From assembly GCF_040947875.1 (NCBI RefSeq), contig NZ_JBFRXN010000004.1, forward strand, positions 682,001 through 746,000: 64,000 nt of DNA. The letters are read 5' to 3'. The DNA is from Pseudomonas sp. MYb118. GTDB lineage: Bacteria; Pseudomonadota; Gammaproteobacteria; Pseudomonadales; Pseudomonadaceae. Within the stretch, counting starts at the first letter, position 1. The number at the start of each line of letters is the position of its first letter. Both the position numbers and the translations under genes were made by a program. Under the pieces are notes generated by a model. The model worked only from the letters and a program-made list of their open reading frames with translations, did no database searches and was not told the DNA's origin. This document shows, in pieces, positions 1-8,371 of this stretch.

Positions 1-1420
1 GCCGGCCTGGGGGTCGGTGCTGGACAGCCCAATCGGGCGTGACATCGACGTCGATTATTACGACGGCGAAAAGGATTTCGAAAAGAGCGACCGCCAGTAT
101 TTTTCCGTCGGCTACCTGTTCGAACACCACCTCAACGACGTCTGGACCCTGCGCCAGAATGCGCGCTACCTGCGCAGCGAAGGTGAGTACCGCAGCCTCT
201 ATCACAGCAACCTGAAGGCCGATTACCGCACGGCGAACCGCTCCACCATCGCCACCGATGTCAACCTGGATTCCTACGCCTTGGATAACCAGGCCCAGGC
301 CAAGTTCGACACGGGGCCTGTGCAGCACACCGTGCTGTTGGGTGGCGATTACCAGAACACCAGCACTGACACCAAGGCCGGTTACGGCAAAGGGCCGGAC
401 ATAGACATTTTCGAGCCGGTCTACGGCCTGCCTGTCGAAACCCCGGCGTACTCCAGCGATGCCACGCAACGCAACCAGCAAAAAGGCTTGTACTTCCAGG
501 ACCAGATGAAGTGGGACCGTTGGGTGTTGTTGCTGGGCGGTCGCTATGACTGGGCGACCAATAACAACAGCACGCTGAATCTGCAGCGCAACGTGAAAAC
601 CAAATCTTCCCTCGACAGTGAAGCGTTCACCGGTCGCGTGGGCCTGGTCTACCTGTTCGACAACGGCCTGGCGCCTTACGCCAGCTACTCCGAATCGTTC
701 GAGCCGCAATCGGGCACCGGTTTTGGTGGCTCGGTGTTCAAGCCGACCGAAGGCAAGCAATACGAAGTGGGGATCAAGTACCAGCCACCGGGCAGCAACA
801 GCTTCATCACCGCGTCGATCTTCGACCTGACCCAGACCAACGTGCCGACGCTCGATCCGGACCCGACGCACCTCTGTGGCAATGGCCGCTGCCAGGAGCA
901 GAGCGGGGAAGTGCGCTCCCGTGGCTTCGAGCTGGAAGGCAAGGCCAGCCTTAACGACAACCTCGATATCACAGCGGCTTACGCCTACCTGGACAACCGC
1001 ATCACCAAGTCCAACAGCACCGTCAACTACGCGCCGCTGACCGACATCGCCGTGGGCCCGGCCGTATCGACCAAAGGCACTACCACCTACGGCATCCCGC
1101 GCCACACGGCGTCTGTATGGGCCGACTACACCTTCCACGATGGCGTCGCCAAAGGCTTCGGTGTCGGCGCCGGTGCCCGTTACGTCGGCTCGTCCTGGGG
1201 CGATGCCGCCAACACGCTGAAGGTGCCAGGCTACACGCTGGTGGATGCGGCGGTGCACTACGACATCCCGAATATCATGAGCCTGCAGGACAACCTGCGC
1301 CTGGCCGTGAACGCTACCAACCTGGCCAACAAGGAGTACGTGTCGACTTGCTACTCGTACTCGTGGTGCTGGTACGGCGCGCAACGCACCGTGCAGGCGA
1401 GTGCAACTTATCAGTGGTAA
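1..1420 (+). CDS. TonB-dependent siderophore receptor (C-terminal part, cut by window edge)
   Basis: The reading frame is open from base 2, so the true start lies upstream and only about 470 C-terminal residues are visible. They form the end of an outer-membrane ferric-siderophore receptor: alternating beta strands and loops with the typical segment reading GLAPYASYSESFEPQSGTGF, a TEGKQYEVGIKYQ motif, and a final aromatic residue (YQW) used by the BAM machinery. A Cys pair near the C-terminus (CYSYSWC) is characteristic of the FhuA/FpvA/FoxA branch. The signal peptide, plug and any signalling domain are outside the window. The gene directly precedes a Fur-controlled sigma/anti-sigma pair and a second receptor, so the block is an iron-uptake locus. 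The siderophore cannot be read from sequence alone. Confidence 0.93.
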   Translation, partial: PAWGSVLDSPIGRDIDVDYYDGEKDFEKSDRQYFSVGYLFEHHLNDVWTLRQNARYLRSEGEYRSLYHSNLKADYRTANRSTIATDVNLDSYALDNQAQAKFDTGPVQHTVLLGGDYQNTSTDTKAGYGKGPDIDIFEPVYGLPVETPAYSSDATQRNQQKGLYFQDQMKWDRWVLLLGGRYDWATNNNSTLNLQRNVKTKSSLDSEAFTGRVGLVYLFDNGLAPYASYSESFEPQSGTGFGGSVFKPTEGKQYEVGIKYQPPGSNSFITASIFDLTQTNVPTLDPDPTHLCGNGRCQEQSGEVRSRGFELEGKASLNDNLDITAAYAYLDNRITKSNSTVNYAPLTDIAVGPAVSTKGTTTYGIPRHTASVWADYTFHDGVAKGFGVGAGARYVGSSWGDAANTLKVPGYTLVDAAVHYDIPNIMSLQDNLRLAVNATNLANKEYVSTCYSYSWCWYGAQRTVQASATYQW

Positions 1421-1578
1421 CGCGATAGCGTAGCGGTCCTCCAGGACTTGGCCGGCCTGCGCTGATATCTGCAGGTCCGCCAAGTCGGCGCAACTCTCCG
1501 GTTCACGAATCTCGCCCTGCCCAAGGTCTGTCCGCAATCACCGTAGGATCAGTCTTGCAATATTGCAGTCCATTGGAA

Positions 1579-1597
1579 GAAAATGAGAGTCATTATC
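1579..1597 (+). promoter_or_regulatory. Fur box upstream of the ECF sigma gene
   Basis: The 19 bases GAAAATGAGAGTCATTATC match the classical Fur consensus GATAATGATAATCATTATC at 16 positions by direct comparison. The box lies 25 bases before the sigma-factor start, where Fe-Fur would block its promoter. This makes the sigma/anti-sigma pair iron-starvation induced. Confidence 0.8.
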
Positions 1598-1621
1598 AAA
1601 TAATTCTTCCTGGGCCTCTGC

Positions 1622-2131
1622 ATGTCCTCCGTCGACCTCTCGCAGCAACACGCCGTGCACTCCCTTTACGAGGAGCATCATTCCTGGCTCTGTGGCTGGC
1701 TGCGCAAGCGCCTCGGCTGTGTCGACAACGCGGCTGACCTGGCGCAAGACACCTTCATTCGTGTGCTGACCCAACGTAAGGCCGTGGAGTTGCGCGAACC
1801 CCGTGCGTACCTGAGTACGGTCGCGCGCAGCCTGATGATCGACATGTTTCGCCGGCGGGCGCTGGAGCAGGCTTACCTGGAAACCCTGGCACTGCTTCCC
1901 GAGCCGGTGGCGTTTTCTCCGGAAGAGCGTTCGCTGATCATCGAAACCCTGATGGAAATCGACCGCTTGCTCGATGGCCTCGGCAGCCGCACCCGCGAGA
2001 TTTTCCTGATGGCCCAGCTCGATGGCCTGAGCTATGTCGAGATTGCTCGTCGCCTGGACGTTTCAGTCAACACGGTGAAGAAGCATGCGGTGCGCGCGCT
2101 GACACACTGTCTGTTGCTGGTCGAGGACTGA
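1622..2131 (+). CDS. ECF sigma factor, FecI-like
   Basis: This 169-residue protein is an iron-starvation RNA polymerase sigma factor. Region 2 covers about residues 16-50, with a characteristic ADLAQDTFIRVL segment. Region 4 is at about 131-160, with the helix-turn-helix reading LSYVEIARRLDVSVNTVKKH. The length is normal for the FecI/PvdS group. A Fur box lies immediately upstream. The FecR-type regulator starts 3 bases after the stop codon, so the two are co-transcribed. By analogy with FecI it should be released when the neighbouring receptor binds its ferric siderophore, and then transcribe that receptor gene. Confidence 0.95.
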   Translation: MSSVDLSQQHAVHSLYEEHHSWLCGWLRKRLGCVDNAADLAQDTFIRVLTQRKAVELREPRAYLSTVARSLMIDMFRRRALEQAYLETLALLPEPVAFSPEERSLIIETLMEIDRLLDGLGSRTREIFLMAQLDGLSYVEIARRLDVSVNTVKKHAVRALTHCLLLVED

Positions 2132-2134
2132 GCC

Positions 2135-3088
2135 GTGACCCGTTCCCAGACTCTGGATCACGCCACTCTTGAAGCCGCCGCCCGTTGGTACGTCGACCTG
2201 CGTGGCGAGGTGCCGGACGATGCCACCCGCGAGGCGCATCGACGCTGGTTGGAACATGATCCCCGCCACGCCCAGGCCTGGGAGCGTCTGGCACGTTTGC
2301 AGGACAAACTCGGCCAGGTCGCTCCCGGCATCGTGCGCCCGACCCTGGCCAGTGCCCGGGCCAAGCGGCGTGATGTGCTCAAGGTCCTGTCGATCCTGCT
2401 GGCGGCGGGCGGGGCGGGCACGTTGGCCTGGAACACCACGGCACTGCCAACCTTGATGGCCGATCAGCGGACCGGCACGGGCGAGCGTCGCCGCATTCGC
2501 CTGGATGACGGCAGCCAGTTGCAACTCAATACGGCCAGCGCCGTGGACATTCGCTACAGCAACAGCCTGCGCGAAGTGCGCCTGCTCAGTGGCGAGATTC
2601 ACATTGAAACGGCACGGGACGCATTGGCGCGACCTTTCATCGTGCACACCGCGCAAGGCAGCATCCGTGCCCTGGGCACGCGCTTCACGGTGCGCTGCGA
2701 AGCGTCGCGCACTCTGGTGTGTGTGCAAGAGCACGCCGTCGAGGTGCGCACCGCCCACGCCCATCTTGCGCCGCTGCGGGTGGCGGCTGGCGAGCAATTG
2801 AGTTTCGGCGGCGACGACACCGGCGCCGTGCAACGTGCCGATCCCCAGGCCGACGCCTGGACCCGCGACATGCTGGTGGTCAACGACTGGCGTCTGGGCG
2901 ATTTCATCGGTGAATTGCAGCGTTACCGCCCGGGTCACCTGGGCTGTGATCCTGCGGTGGCGGCGTTGCGTATTTCCGGCGCGTTCCACTTGGGCAGCAC
3001 CGATATTATCCTGGATAACCTGACTTCGACCTTGCCCGTGCGCATCCGTCGTTTCAGCCGCTTCTGGACGAGTGTGGAAGCGGTTTGA
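2135..3088 (+). CDS. FecR-family anti-sigma regulator
   Basis: A 317-residue inner-membrane sigma regulator with a GTG start. The cytoplasmic N-terminal domain (about residues 8-55, with WLEHDPRHAQAWERL) binds the sigma factor. One transmembrane helix spans about residues 81-99, and the periplasmic FecR domain follows (RRIRLDDGSQLQLNTASAV, then LLSGEIHIE). The protein passes the signal from the STN domain of the outer-membrane receptor to the sigma factor. It is coupled to the sigma gene (3-base gap) and followed by a receptor that carries the matching STN domain, so sigma, anti-sigma and receptor form one cell-surface signalling unit. Confidence 0.94.
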   Translation: MTRSQTLDHATLEAAARWYVDLRGEVPDDATREAHRRWLEHDPRHAQAWERLARLQDKLGQVAPGIVRPTLASARAKRRDVLKVLSILLAAGGAGTLAWNTTALPTLMADQRTGTGERRRIRLDDGSQLQLNTASAVDIRYSNSLREVRLLSGEIHIETARDALARPFIVHTAQGSIRALGTRFTVRCEASRTLVCVQEHAVEVRTAHAHLAPLRVAAGEQLSFGGDDTGAVQRADPQADAWTRDMLVVNDWRLGDFIGELQRYRPGHLGCDPAVAALRISGAFHLGSTDIILDNLTSTLPVRIRRFSRFWTSVEAV

Positions 3089-3097
3089 AGGTGGTGG

Positions 3098-3142
3098 CAA
3101 AAAAATTTCACCCAGGGGTTGTTGATTCCGATTCTCGTTCGA
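3098..3142 (+). promoter_or_regulatory. Candidate iron-starvation sigma promoter for the receptor gene
   Basis: Between the anti-sigma stop and the receptor start lies an A/T-rich -35-like element (AAAAAAATTTC, about 3100-3110) and a -10-like TCTCGTTCGAC (3132-3142). This resembles promoters I recall for FecI-type sigma factors in fluorescent pseudomonads. It fits transcription by the adjacent sigma factor. The assignment is from memory of the motif and is not proven. Confidence 0.4.
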
Positions 3143-3203
3143 CTTGGTAGATAGAAGCGCAACAGACGCTGCCAATCACTGCCATTGGGCGAAAGGAAAC
3201 TGC

Positions 3204-5675
3204 ATGACCCCTCGCAACCCCTCTATCCGTTGTTCCATCAAACCCCTGAACCGTGCCGTGCACGCTGCGCTGCTGGGCATGGCGCTGATGGGGCCTGTCG
3301 GCCTGGCCGTCATGGCCCCCTCTGCCTGGGCGCAAGCCGAGGTCGAAACACAATACGACATCCCGGCCGGTTCGTTGGCGACGGCACTGCCGCAGTTTGC
3401 GTCCACGGCAGGCGTGACCGTTTCCTATGAGCCTGCCGTTGCCAATGGGCAGCGCACTGCCGGGCTGCGCGGGCGCTACACGGTGGATGCCGGCCTGCGC
3501 CAACTGCTGGCCGGAAGCAAATTGCAGGCAGTGCGTCACGACAATGGCAGCTACTCGTTGTTGCCGGCAGTCGAGGGTTCGGCGCTGCAACTGGGGGCGA
3601 CCAATATTTCCGGGCAGGTCATCGAATCGGCCTATGGCCCGGTGGACGGTTATGTCGCCACGCGCAGCGCCACCGGCACCAAGACCGACACGCCGATCCT
3701 GGAAATTCCCCAGGCGATCAACGTGGTGACCGCCGCGCAAGTCGAGAGACAGGGGGCGCGCAACCTGACCCAGGCCTTGCGGTATACGCCGGGGCTGAAC
3801 ACCGGTGGTTTCACTGACCGCAACGCCATTGCCGACGAGATCACCAGCCGTGGTTTCGCACCCACGCCGTTGTATCTGGACGGTGCCTATATTCCCTACG
3901 CGGGCAGCCTGGGCGGTGCACCGCAGATCGACCCCTACACCCTGGAACGCATCGAAGTGCTCAAGGGCCCGTCATCGGTGCTGTATGGGCAGAACCAGCC
4001 GGGCGGTTTGATCAACATGGTCTCCAAGCGCCCGACTACCGAGCAGCGCAGCCAGGTCAAGCTGGGCGCGGGCAGCTACAACCGGGTTAACGGCGCCTTC
4101 GACACCAGCGGCCCGATCGACGATCAGAAGCAATTGAGTTATCGCCTCATCGGTTTGGCCAACAAGGGCAACCAACAGGTCGACCATACCCACAGCGAAC
4201 GCATGTTGCTGGCGCCCAGCCTGACCTGGACCCCCAATGACGACACGTCGCTGACACTGCTGACGCAGATCCAGCGCGATGATGGCCTGGAAGATTATCA
4301 GTCGTTGCCACGCATCGGTTCGCTGGACCGTGGCCCCACCGGGAAGAAAATCGACCGGGATTTTTTCTCCGGCGACACGCGTTACAACGACTACAAGCGT
4401 GACCAGTACATCTTCGGCTACGACTTCAGCCACAACCTCACCGATGACCTGAAATACCGCTCGACGGCGCGTTACACCGACGTGCGCGATCAATACAAAG
4501 GTTTCTACCTGCGCGCCTTCGCGACCGACGCGGCAGGCGAGACCGATTACACCCGCGCCAGCCGCACCAAGGTCGACTGGCGTCAGCACAACACCACCTA
4601 CACCATCGATAACAACCTGGAGTACAAGTTCAACACCGGCGCCCTGGAACACACCCTGCTCAGTGGCGTGGATTACCGCCACTTCAGTCGCATCTACGAT
4701 GGCTACAACGCCTACAACGTGATGCCGGTCGACCTCTACGGCAAGAACAACTTCGACACCAGCAGCGTGGTGCCGGAACTGGATACCAAGTGGGACAACA
4801 CCCTGCGCCAGACCGGTGTGTACCTGCAGGACCAGATCAAATGGGATCAGTGGATCCTGACCATCGGTGGCCGCCAGGACTGGGCGGAAATCGACAACAA
4901 GGATTTGCTCGCGCACACCGTGACTTCCCAGCGCGACAATAAATTCACCGGTCGCGTGGGCCTGACCTATGTCACCGAGTTCGGCCTGGCACCTTACATC
5001 AGCTACTCGGAGTCGTTCCTGCCGACGCTCGGCACCGAAGCCCCGGAGCGCGGCGGCAAGGCGTTCGCGCCGACCGAGGGCGAACAATACGAAGTGGGTG
5101 TGAAATACCAGCCGTTCGAGAAGACCCTGATCACGGCGTCGGTGTTTCAGGTCAAGCAGAAAAACGTGCTGACCGGTGACGATGACTATCCGCAGTACCA
5201 GTCCCAGGACGGCGAAGTGCGTTCGCGTGGCGTCGAGTTGGAAGTCAAATCCAGCTTGGCCAATGTCGACGTGCTGGCGGCGGCGACTTACATCGACTCG
5301 TTCTACACCAAGAGCAATTACGGCGACCAGGGTAACCGCAACGAATCCCAGGCCCCGGTTTCCGCCTCGTTGTGGGCCGACTACCACTTCACCCAGGCGA
5401 CCCTCAACGGACTGACCTTCGGCGCGGGCGCACGCTATACCGGACGCAAGCCGGGCGACTCGTCGCACTCGTTCGAAGTGCCGTCGTTCGTCGTCTATGA
5501 CACCACCATCAGCTACGACATGGGCAAGCTAGACGCGAGCCTGCGTGGGTTGCAGACCCGTCTGAACGTGCAGAACGTGTTCGACCGCAAGTACGTTTCC
5601 GACTGTAACTACTCGTTCGGCTGCTACTACGGCCAGGAGCGAGTGGCCTCGGTGGAAATGTCCTACGACTGGTGA
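3204..5675 (+). CDS. TonB-dependent siderophore receptor/transducer with STN domain
   Basis: An 823-residue outer-membrane receptor for a ferric siderophore that also signals inward. The ATG at 3204 is chosen because AAAGGA lies about 7 bases upstream and a clear signal peptide follows (cleavage after AWA near residue 43). Residues 50-105 form an STN signalling domain (YDIPAGSLATALPQFA...). Then come the TonB plug (IEVLKGPSSVLYGQNQPGG) and a 22-strand-type barrel ending in W, with the Cys pair CNYSFGC near the C-terminus as in FpvA/FoxA relatives. The STN domain and the upstream sigma/FecR pair show a FecIRA-type circuit. The ligand is unknown. The upstream partial receptor has a similar C-terminus, so the two may be paralogues. 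Confidence 0.95.
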   Translation: MTPRNPSIRCSIKPLNRAVHAALLGMALMGPVGLAVMAPSAWAQAEVETQYDIPAGSLATALPQFASTAGVTVSYEPAVANGQRTAGLRGRYTVDAGLRQLLAGSKLQAVRHDNGSYSLLPAVEGSALQLGATNISGQVIESAYGPVDGYVATRSATGTKTDTPILEIPQAINVVTAAQVERQGARNLTQALRYTPGLNTGGFTDRNAIADEITSRGFAPTPLYLDGAYIPYAGSLGGAPQIDPYTLERIEVLKGPSSVLYGQNQPGGLINMVSKRPTTEQRSQVKLGAGSYNRVNGAFDTSGPIDDQKQLSYRLIGLANKGNQQVDHTHSERMLLAPSLTWTPNDDTSLTLLTQIQRDDGLEDYQSLPRIGSLDRGPTGKKIDRDFFSGDTRYNDYKRDQYIFGYDFSHNLTDDLKYRSTARYTDVRDQYKGFYLRAFATDAAGETDYTRASRTKVDWRQHNTTYTIDNNLEYKFNTGALEHTLLSGVDYRHFSRIYDGYNAYNVMPVDLYGKNNFDTSSVVPELDTKWDNTLRQTGVYLQDQIKWDQWILTIGGRQDWAEIDNKDLLAHTVTSQRDNKFTGRVGLTYVTEFGLAPYISYSESFLPTLGTEAPERGGKAFAPTEGEQYEVGVKYQPFEKTLITASVFQVKQKNVLTGDDDYPQYQSQDGEVRSRGVELEVKSSLANVDVLAAATYIDSFYTKSNYGDQGNRNESQAPVSASLWADYHFTQATLNGLTFGAGARYTGRKPGDSSHSFEVPSFVVYDTTISYDMGKLDASLRGLQTRLNVQNVFDRKYVSDCNYSFGCYYGQERVASVEMSYDW

Positions 5676-5677
5676 GT

Positions 5678-5767
5678 GATCGTTCCCACGGACGCTCTGT
5701 GTTTAGCTTCAGATTTGGGACGCTGAGCGTCCCGGGCGGCGTTCCCACGCAGAGCGTGGGAACGATC
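5678..5767. repeat. Intergenic inverted repeat (GTTCCCACGC family)
   Basis: GATCGTTCCCAC at 5678-5689 pairs with GTGGGAACGATC at 5756-5767. Inside are two more perfect hairpins: GGGACGC/GCGTCCC (5717-5733) and GTTCCCACGC/GCGTGGGAAC (5741-5762). This is a repeat class common between Pseudomonas genes and distinct from the REP elements elsewhere in the window. It may also act as an mRNA 3' end structure for the receptor gene. Confidence 0.75.
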
Positions 5768-5822
5768 TTCCTCAAGCGCGGTATGATAGACACCCTCGCG
5801 TCCGCCCCAGAGCAATGCCCCC

Positions 5823-6503
5823 ATGTTCCAGATCAGCCACTTCAAGACCCCGTGCCCCGAGCACCTATCCAGCCAGATCCTGCAGATGGTGGTCGATAAC
5901 CTGACCGACATCAGCATGGTCGCCATCCCGCCGAGCAACCTGTTGTACAACGTGTACCAGTACGCCATCGGCTATGAAGTGCACCTTTACCTGGAGGCGC
6001 TGAACGGGACCAAGGGCATTGCCGTGGAGTTGCTGGTCGCCACCGAAGTGGACGACCCGGAAACGCTGGCGGGTTTCCTGCTGTACCTGCCGACCGAGGA
6101 GGACCCCGACGCCTGCGCCGTGGCGTACATGGCGGTGCAGGCCAACCATCGCCGCCAGGGCGTGGCGCGCAAACTGCTGCGCGAGATGGTCGCGCGCTAC
6201 CCGCACGCCGAGCTGACTTGCGCGGTGGCCAAGGTGCCGTGGTTCGAGTCGATGGGTTTTCAAATGCTCGGCGCCCGCGGCACCCAGGTGCTGATGAACA
6301 CCCGCGACTACCGCTCCGCAGGGCGGGTAGGGCTGCTCGACACCTCATCGATCTACAGCTCGCTGGAAGTGCGGCAGATTCACACCTACCTGCTGCAACG
6401 CCATGGCAAGCGCGCAATGATCGACGCCGAAAAACAGCGCGACCGCCACCTGGACCAGATGACCCACAAGGCCAACGAATACGTGCGCGAACGCCTGGTC
6501 TGA
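5823..6503 (+). CDS. GNAT-family N-acetyltransferase
   Basis: A 226-residue protein with a GNAT core at about residues 60-150. The acetyl-CoA-binding motif A is visible as QANHRRQGVARKLLREMV (about 107-124), matching the Q/R-x-x-G-x-G/A pattern. The N- and C-terminal extensions (KRAMIDAEKQRDRHLDQ...) make it longer than a minimal GNAT domain. The substrate cannot be inferred. It stands alone: a hairpin repeat lies upstream and a REPIN directly downstream. Confidence 0.85.
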   Translation: MFQISHFKTPCPEHLSSQILQMVVDNLTDISMVAIPPSNLLYNVYQYAIGYEVHLYLEALNGTKGIAVELLVATEVDDPETLAGFLLYLPTEEDPDACAVAYMAVQANHRRQGVARKLLREMVARYPHAELTCAVAKVPWFESMGFQMLGARGTQVLMNTRDYRSAGRVGLLDTSSIYSSLEVRQIHTYLLQRHGKRAMIDAEKQRDRHLDQMTHKANEYVRERLV

Positions 6504-6508
6504 CCCAT

Positions 6509-6607
6509 CCCCCTGTAGGAGCGAGCTTGCTCGCGATAGCGGTATATCAGGCAAAAAAATATCGACTGACCCACCGTCATCGCGAGCAAGCTCGCTCCTA
6601 CAGGGGG
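6509..6607. repeat. REPIN (paired REP elements)
   Basis: CCCCCTGTAGG at 6509 pairs with CCTACAGGGGG ending at 6607. Each arm continues into the REP core GAGCGAGCTTGCTCGCGAT. The two REPs are inverted around a variable spacer, the usual REPIN arrangement. It sits between convergent genes. Confidence 0.9.
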
Positions 6608-6613
6608 AGGGTG

Positions 6614-7549
6614 TTAGCGACGAAACACCAACGCCTTCAACCCGCACTCGACGTCTGCATCGGGAAACTCCGGCGGGTTGTCCAGGCGTTGTTCGAACTG
6701 CAGGCCAGGCGCTTCACGCATCACACCGTCGATGAGGAAATCGGCACCGAAGGCCGGGTCGTTCATGCAGGCCAGCACGCTGCCCTGGGGCGTGAGCAGT
6801 TCCGGCAGACGGCGCAGCACGCGCTGGTAATCCTTGGTCAGCAGGAAGCTGCCTTTCTGGAACGACGGCGGGTCGATGATCACCAGGTCGTACGGGCCCT
6901 TGCCGATCACCTTGCCCCAGGATTTGAACAGGTCGTGGCCGAGGAAACTCACGCGGCTCATGTCATGGCCGTTGAGGCGATGGTTGTCGCGGCCACGGTT
7001 CAGCGCCGGGCTGGACATGTCGAGGTTGACCACATGCTCGGCGCCACCCTCGACGGCCGCCACGGAAAACCCGCAGGTGTAGGCAAACAGGTTCAACACC
7101 CGCTTGCCCTGGGCGTTGGCGCGCACCCAGTCGCGGCCGTAGCGCATGTCGAGGAACAGCCCGGTGTTCTGCTTGCGGCCCAGGTCGACGCGATAACGCA
7201 GGCCGCCCTCGGTGATGGTCATGTCCTCGATCACGTCCCCAACCAGCCACTCGGTGGTGCTTTGCAGGAGGTAACGGTGCTGTAGCGCCAGGGTATGCGC
7301 GCCCGCTTGTTGCCACTGCGCTGAGCCGGTCAGCTCCAGCAGCCGCTGCTTCAATTCTTCGAGCTGCGCCGCCTCAGGCTCCTTGAACAGCGACACCAGC
7401 ACCACGCCCTGCAACCAGTCGACGGTCACCTGCTCCAACCCCGGCCAGCAGCGCCCGCGACCGTGGAACAGCCGCCGGGTTTCCGCAGGGGCGGTGGCCA
7501 GGGCGGTCAGCAGATGCTCATGGAGAGTGGTGAGGGCTTGAGAGTTCAT
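6614..7549 (-). CDS. Class I SAM-dependent methyltransferase, RlmI/K-like
   Basis: A 311-residue methyltransferase. The ATG at 7549 is preferred over upstream in-frame codons because the protein then begins at the conserved MNSQALTTL. The SAM-binding motif I is VLNLFAYTCGFSVAAV (about residues 150-165). An acidic residue follows in VVNLDMSS, and motif IV is VIIDPPSFQKG, the N/D-PP-x signature of nucleic-acid base methyltransferases. The GLFLDMRYGRDWV segment before motif I is typical of the RlmI/RlmK family of rRNA m5C/m2G enzymes. The usual N-terminal PUA domain of RlmI is absent. The gene is monocistronic between two REPINs. An RNA substrate is likely but unproven. Confidence 0.87.
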   Translation of the reverse strand: MNSQALTTLHEHLLTALATAPAETRRLFHGRGRCWPGLEQVTVDWLQGVVLVSLFKEPEAAQLEELKQRLLELTGSAQWQQAGAHTLALQHRYLLQSTTEWLVGDVIEDMTITEGGLRYRVDLGRKQNTGLFLDMRYGRDWVRANAQGKRVLNLFAYTCGFSVAAVEGGAEHVVNLDMSSPALNRGRDNHRLNGHDMSRVSFLGHDLFKSWGKVIGKGPYDLVIIDPPSFQKGSFLLTKDYQRVLRRLPELLTPQGSVLACMNDPAFGADFLIDGVMREAPGLQFEQRLDNPPEFPDADVECGLKALVFRR

Positions 7550-7620
7550 TGATTCGGGTCGGCCAATTGCGGGGGCGGCATTTAACCATAGTTGCCCCTT
7601 CGTCGGGCCACCACACATCC

Positions 7621-7716
7621 CCCTTGTGGGAGCGGGCTTGCTCGCGAATGCGGTGGATCAGATATAGAAATGTTTGATGACACACCGCATTCGCGAGCAA
7701 GCCCGCTCCCACAGGG
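7621..7716. repeat. REPIN
   Basis: A CCCTTGTGGGAGCGGGC arm at the left is inverted at the right as GCCCGCTCCCACAGGG, flanking a short spacer with complementary AATGCGGTG/CACCGCATT inner arms. It is the 'CCCAC' REP subtype. Confidence 0.88.
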
Positions 7717-7935
7717 TTGGTGGGTGATCCAAAAATCCAAGCCAATCATCACAATTAAGTTAACTCTCCGTGAGGATTTGGCGATCACTGCCTCGCCATA
7801 CTCGGCTCCAACGAACCACCCTCTGGAGCCGGACATGTCGCAGTCAACTGCTGCACCCAGGGCCACAACGGGTTCGGTGGCAGCTGACGGGAGTCTGGAC
7901 TTTTCGCTCGTTCACTCAATGCAAGGAGTTACATC
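7717..7935 (+). promoter_or_regulatory. Leader region of the MXKDX gene
   Basis: This gene-free stretch, with the REPIN before it, separates the methyltransferase start from the MXKDX gene. It contains a hairpin at 7803-7831 (CGGCTCCA paired with TGGAGCCG) and a small translatable frame at 7835-7939. I see no confident sigma-70 promoter. The length of the leader suggests post-transcriptional control. Confidence 0.4.
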
Positions 7936-7939
7936 ATGA
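7835..7939 (+). CDS. Possible 34-residue leader peptide upstream of the MXKDX gene
   Basis: An ATG with a GGAG Shine-Dalgarno sequence 6 bases upstream opens a 34-codon frame (MSQSTAAPRATTG...). Its stop overlaps the MXKDX start codon in the arrangement ATGA (7936-7939), which would allow translational coupling. The Shine-Dalgarno bases lie inside the right arm of the 7803-7831 hairpin and could be masked by it. No homology is recognised, and the frame could be fortuitous. Confidence 0.3.
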   Translation: MSQSTAAPRATTGSVAADGSLDFSLVHSMQGVTS

Positions 7940-8202
7940 AAAAACTGACCACCGTCGTCCTGTCCATGTGCCTGGCCATGGGCGCTGCCAGCGTTTTTGC
8001 TGCCGATGCCATGAGCAATAACAGCATGAGCAAAGACTCGATGAGCAAAGATGCGATGTCCAAGGATGCAATGAAAAAAGACGGCATGTCCAAAGATGCC
8101 ATGTCCAAGGACTCGATGAAAAAAGACAGCATGAGCAAGGACAGCATGAAGAAAGACGCGATGTCCAAGGATGCGATGAAGAAGGACGGCATGTCGCAGT
8201 AA
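7936..8202 (+). CDS. Secreted pentapeptide MXKDX repeat protein
   Basis: An 88-residue protein with a signal peptide (MKKLTTVVLSMCLAMGAASVFAADA) followed almost entirely by pentapeptides of the form M-S/K-K-D-S/A/G, about twelve in tandem. This is the known MXKDX repeat family of unknown function. The mature product is periplasmic or exported, extremely rich in Met, Lys and Asp, has no Cys, and is probably disordered. Met-rich periplasmic peptides are often linked to copper/silver binding or to scavenging of oxidants, but that is inference. AAGGAG lies 7 bases before the ATG. The repeat DNA is itself a short tandem array and so prone to copy-number change. Confidence 0.9.
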   Translation: MKKLTTVVLSMCLAMGAASVFAADAMSNNSMSKDSMSKDAMSKDAMKKDGMSKDAMSKDSMKKDSMSKDSMKKDAMSKDAMKKDGMSQ

Positions 8203-8225
8203 ACCCTGCCGTCCACAACTCCAAA

Positions 8226-8257
8226 CCTGTAGGAGCGAGCTTGCTCGCTCCTACAGG
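8226..8257. terminator. Perfect REP palindrome, likely transcript end
   Basis: CCTGTAGGAGCGAGC and its exact reverse complement are separated by only two bases, giving a 15-bp stem just after the MXKDX stop codon. Its position and strength suggest that it ends or protects the MXKDX mRNA. There is no U-run, so intrinsic termination is not assured. Confidence 0.6.
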
Positions 8258-8371
8258 GGTATGACCTTAACTCATACCCCCATGATTTTATATGGTTACA
8301 ACCCCGCCAACCCCCAGTGTTAAAAAATCGCAAACACAGCTCATCAACAAAAACAAAGAGCGTTTGCACCC

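Noticed and set aside
2063..3175. A 370-codon antisense frame over the FecR gene
   Set aside because: The protein is low in recognisable motifs and rich in His, Gln and Arg, typical of shadow frames. FecR on the other strand is unmistakable.
3972..5468. A 498-codon frame opposite the TonB receptor
   Set aside because: It lies wholly antisense to a clear receptor gene, has no recognisable family, and is the usual by-product of GC-rich codon bias.
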